A stretch of DNA of 64,000 bases from Pyxidicoccus xibeiensis (lineage in GTDB: Bacteria > Myxococcota > Myxococcia > Myxococcales > Myxococcaceae). The DNA is taken from the NCBI RefSeq assembly GCF_024198175.1, contig NZ_JAJVKV010000025.1, positions 53,826 through 117,825 on the forward strand, read 5' to 3'. This document shows, in pieces, positions 62,599-64,000 of this stretch. Numbering within the stretch: the first letter of the stretch is position 1; each line of letters begins with the position of its first letter. The position numbers and the translations under genes are program-made. Below the pieces are notes generated by a model. That model was not told the DNA's origin and searched no databases. It was given only the letters and a program-made list of their open reading frames with translations.

Positions 62599-63111
62599 TC
62601 ATTTCCCTTTTTCCCGGAGGCGCGCGAGCAACTCTTCCAGATTGCCCAGGCCCGCGGAATAGCCTTCCTTGAACCCCATCTTGATTTGGGCTTCGAGGTG
62701 CGCGAGCGAATCGCAGCGGATGTCATTGGTGACCAGGGTGATGCCTTTGCTTTCGGAGAAGGAATTGACCCATGTCGACCCCGTCGTGGCCGGATTCACT
62801 TTTCCGCTTTCGTCGCAGAAGAGGCTCCGGTACGTGAAGCTTTTTCGCGGGGCGATCTTCGAGAAGTCCTTCAATGCCCAATGCCTCTCGCCTTGGGGAC
62901 CGACCATGGCATACAGCCATCGCCCGCCTTCGGAAAAGTCCATGGATTTGGTTTCCGCCTTCCAGGGTTTGGGCGCCCACCATTGGTCGAGGAGTTCGGC
63001 CTCGGTCCAGGCCGCCCAGACCAGGTCGAGCGGCGCATCAAAGGAGCGCTCCACCTTGACGGCCAGGTTATCCTTGTCCACCACGAAATTGAAAATCTTC
63101 TCTTGGGTCAT
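62599..63111 (-). CDS. SRPBCC/AHSA1-family protein
   Basis: A 170-residue protein with the AHSA1/START-like SRPBCC pattern: VERSFDAPLDLVWAAWTEAELLDQWW near the start, KSMDFSEGGRWLYAM, and a C-terminal helix RCDSLAHLEAQIKMGFKEGYSAGLGNLEELLARL. The fold forms a hydrophobic ligand pocket. The ATG (63111) overlaps the ArsR stop (ATGA), the typical ArsR-SRPBCC operon. Base and codon composition is clearly less GC-rich than the neighbours (many AAG, TTC, GAA codons), suggesting transfer from a moderate-GC genome. Ligand unknown. Confidence 0.9.
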   Translation of the reverse strand: MTQEKIFNFVVDKDNLAVKVERSFDAPLDLVWAAWTEAELLDQWWAPKPWKAETKSMDFSEGGRWLYAMVGPQGERHWALKDFSKIAPRKSFTYRSLFCDESGKVNPATTGSTWVNSFSESKGITLVTNDIRCDSLAHLEAQIKMGFKEGYSAGLGNLEELLARLREKGK

Positions 63112-63428
63112 TTCTTCCTCGCCTTCAATCGGGTGAGTACGTCGTCCAGTTGGGTGAACCGCTTGGCCATCAGGGCCTTGAATTGCTCCAGCCATTGCTC
63201 GACTTCGAGCATCTTGTCGGCCCTCAAGTGGTATTGGATTTCCCGCCCTTGCTGTTCCTGATCCAGCAGGTCGCATTCCACCAGGATCCGGATGTGCTTC
63301 GAAACGGCCTGCCGGCTGGTCTCGAAATGCTCGGCCATGGCACTCGGGGTCATCCCCTGCACGGCCAAGAGCATGATGATGGCGCGCCGGGTCGGATCGG
63401 CGATGGCTTGGAAAATGTCCCTTCTCAT
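63108..63428 (-). CDS. ArsR-type winged-helix repressor
   Basis: A 106-residue repressor from ATG 63428 with GGGAG upstream. The HTH is clear: IADPTRRAIIMLLA, TPSAMAEHFETSRQAVSKHIRIL and the winged region GREIQYHLRAD. No metal-binding Cys motif (ELCVCDL type) is present, so it probably senses something other than metals. It overlaps the SRPBCC gene by ATGA. A doubled palindrome starts about 20 bp upstream of the start codon and is the likely operator. Low GC and codon use match the SRPBCC partner. Confidence 0.9.
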   Translation of the reverse strand: MRRDIFQAIADPTRRAIIMLLAVQGMTPSAMAEHFETSRQAVSKHIRILVECDLLDQEQQGREIQYHLRADKMLEVEQWLEQFKALMAKRFTQLDDVLTRLKARKK

Positions 63429-63448
63429 CCGGCTCCCTGCGGGTGATC

Positions 63449-63492
63449 CGCAACCGTTCGGTGGCGAATATGCTCGCAACCGTTCGGTTGCG
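63449..63492 (-). promoter_or_regulatory. Double palindromic operator of the ArsR-SRPBCC pair
   Basis: Two nearly identical palindromes, 26 bp apart centre to centre: CGCAACCGTTCGGTGGCG (63449-63466, one mismatch) and CGCAACCGTTCGGTTGCG (63475-63492, perfect). They lie 21-64 bp upstream of the ArsR start on the minus strand. Two-and-a-half helical turns apart, they could bind two ArsR dimers on nearly the same DNA face, silencing the operon. Confidence 0.75.
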
Positions 63493-63691
63493 CAACATCT
63501 TTCCGAAGATCCGGAAGAAGGGCTGGTTTCAACCCAAAGTCGGAGAGCATGGGAAGGATAGGAGCCCTCTTGGGCGGAGCGGGAGGGTGCAGAGCGGGAG
63601 GTGAGGGGCGCTGACGGGGAGCCCATGAGCCGCACGCCGAGCCGGCGCAGAAGCCTTTCATCTCCAGCAGACACACGCCTGCCCAGCCCAG

Positions 63692-63748
63692 CCGCCTTCT
63701 CAGGCGGAGCGCGGCAGGGGCCTGGCTCTCTTGGCTGGCTGTGGCGGC
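63692..63748 (+). repeat. 40-bp direct repeat, right copy, with adjacent hairpin
   Basis: The hairpin CCGCCT (63692-63697) / AGGCGG (63702-63707) is directly followed by the right copy of the 40-bp repeat (63709-63748), which matches 62508-62547 at 39 of 40 bases. The repeat ends 7 bp from the stop of the transposase remnant, so it probably is the terminal part of that insertion element. Confidence 0.7.
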
Positions 63749-63755
63749 TTGAGCT

Positions 63756-64000
63756 TCAACACCCCGCGGCCTGGGGCGGCCCTCGCGCAGGGGCCAGGTG
63801 CGCACTCGCCGTGGGCAACCCCAGGTGCTCCAGAGTCGCTCTCACCCCTCCTGCTCCCTTCACGTACGCCAACACCCTTGAGCCTGCCTCCACATCTCAA
63901 GCACGCCAACACTTCCACGGCGAACGTCCTGCTTGAGCAGCCCGGCCCAGTCCAAACGGGGTGTGCGCTCCTTCCTCGGCTCCTCCACCGTCGCGGCAAA
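63756..64000 (-). pseudogene. IS91-type transposase remnant (C-terminus, frameshifted, cut by window end)
   Basis: Reading the minus strand from 64000, one frame gives RTPRLDWAGLLK, a second FAVEVLACLRCGGRLK and a third RVLAYVKGAGGVRATLEH followed by LGLPTASAHLAPARGPPQAA and a TGA at 63756-63758. Joined, they match the typical C-terminus of IS91-family (Y2-type) transposases, including the CxxCGGR zinc-ribbon. Two single-base insertions, near 63931 and 63886, break the frame, so this copy should be inactive. The N-terminal part lies beyond the window. Confidence 0.75.

Noticed and set aside
1..64000. tRNA, rRNA or CRISPR arrays
   Set aside because: I looked for cloverleaf-like ends, regularly spaced direct repeats and rRNA-like runs and found none; a tRNA scan was not possible here.

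Overview
The window looks like about 64 kb of a myxobacterial chromosome (Myxococcus, Corallococcus or Pyxidicoccus type). The coding sequence is very GC-rich. There are many secreted lipoproteins, many FHA domains, a transmembrane Ser/Thr kinase, a MYXO-CTERM-type tail (Cys motif, hydrophobic helix, Arg cluster), and families common in myxobacteria such as DUF1552/DUF1592, ELWxxDGT and Imm11. The genus is an inference. I see no rRNA, tRNA or CRISPR array.

Layout. (1) 1-2.4 kb: end of glyQ overlapping glyS, then a strong hairpin. (2) 2.5-6.1 kb: two overlapping lipoprotein genes. (3) 6.1-13.4 kb: part of a Tad-like (type IVc pilus) locus with an FHA protein, CpaA-type prepilin peptidase, CpaC secretin, CpaF ATPase with a fused FHA domain, and a two-FHA/TPR membrane protein; no pilin, TadB/C or CpaE is present here. 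(4) 13.4-16.1 kb: polA, whose proofreading domain looks dead. (5) 16.4-20 kb, minus strand: an RsbRD_N-like protein, a MA-type peptidase, YggU, DivIVA and a HEAT-repeat protein. (6) 20-24.7 kb: zinc-ribbon J-protein, convergent SpoIIM/RDD membrane pair, a LuxR-type regulator with a degenerate receiver, an orphan MbtH and a DUF1993 protein. (7) 24.9-40.4 kb: mostly exported proteins (CotH-like, Yellow/MRJP-like, subtilase, a 12-module PPC-like lipoprotein, an LVIVD propeller) plus a PhyH-type dioxygenase.

(8) 40.6-44.4 kb: a histidine kinase/response regulator/DUF2306 cassette directly abuts a damaged polymorphic toxin-immunity locus: a 3'-truncated immunity-like gene, an intact Imm11 gene and a short remnant of the presumed toxin partner. 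(9) 44.4-51 kb: two tandem operons, each a heme-motif DUF1592 lipoprotein followed by a Tat-exported DUF1552 protein with ATGA overlap. (10) 51-62.2 kb: beta-barrel protein, beta-helix protein with an exact 441-bp internal duplication, Ser/Thr kinase, CxxCH lipoprotein, a 17-repeat ELWxxDGT protein and a small lipoprotein. (11) 62.5-64 kb: a lower-GC ArsR-SRPBCC pair with a doubled palindromic operator, bracketed by a 40-bp direct repeat whose right copy borders a frameshifted IS91-type transposase remnant.

The most unusual material is the paired DUF1592/DUF1552 heme operons, the broken toxin-immunity locus joined to a two-component cassette, and the IS91-associated ArsR-SRPBCC cassette. All functional roles are inferred from sequence reading without database searches.
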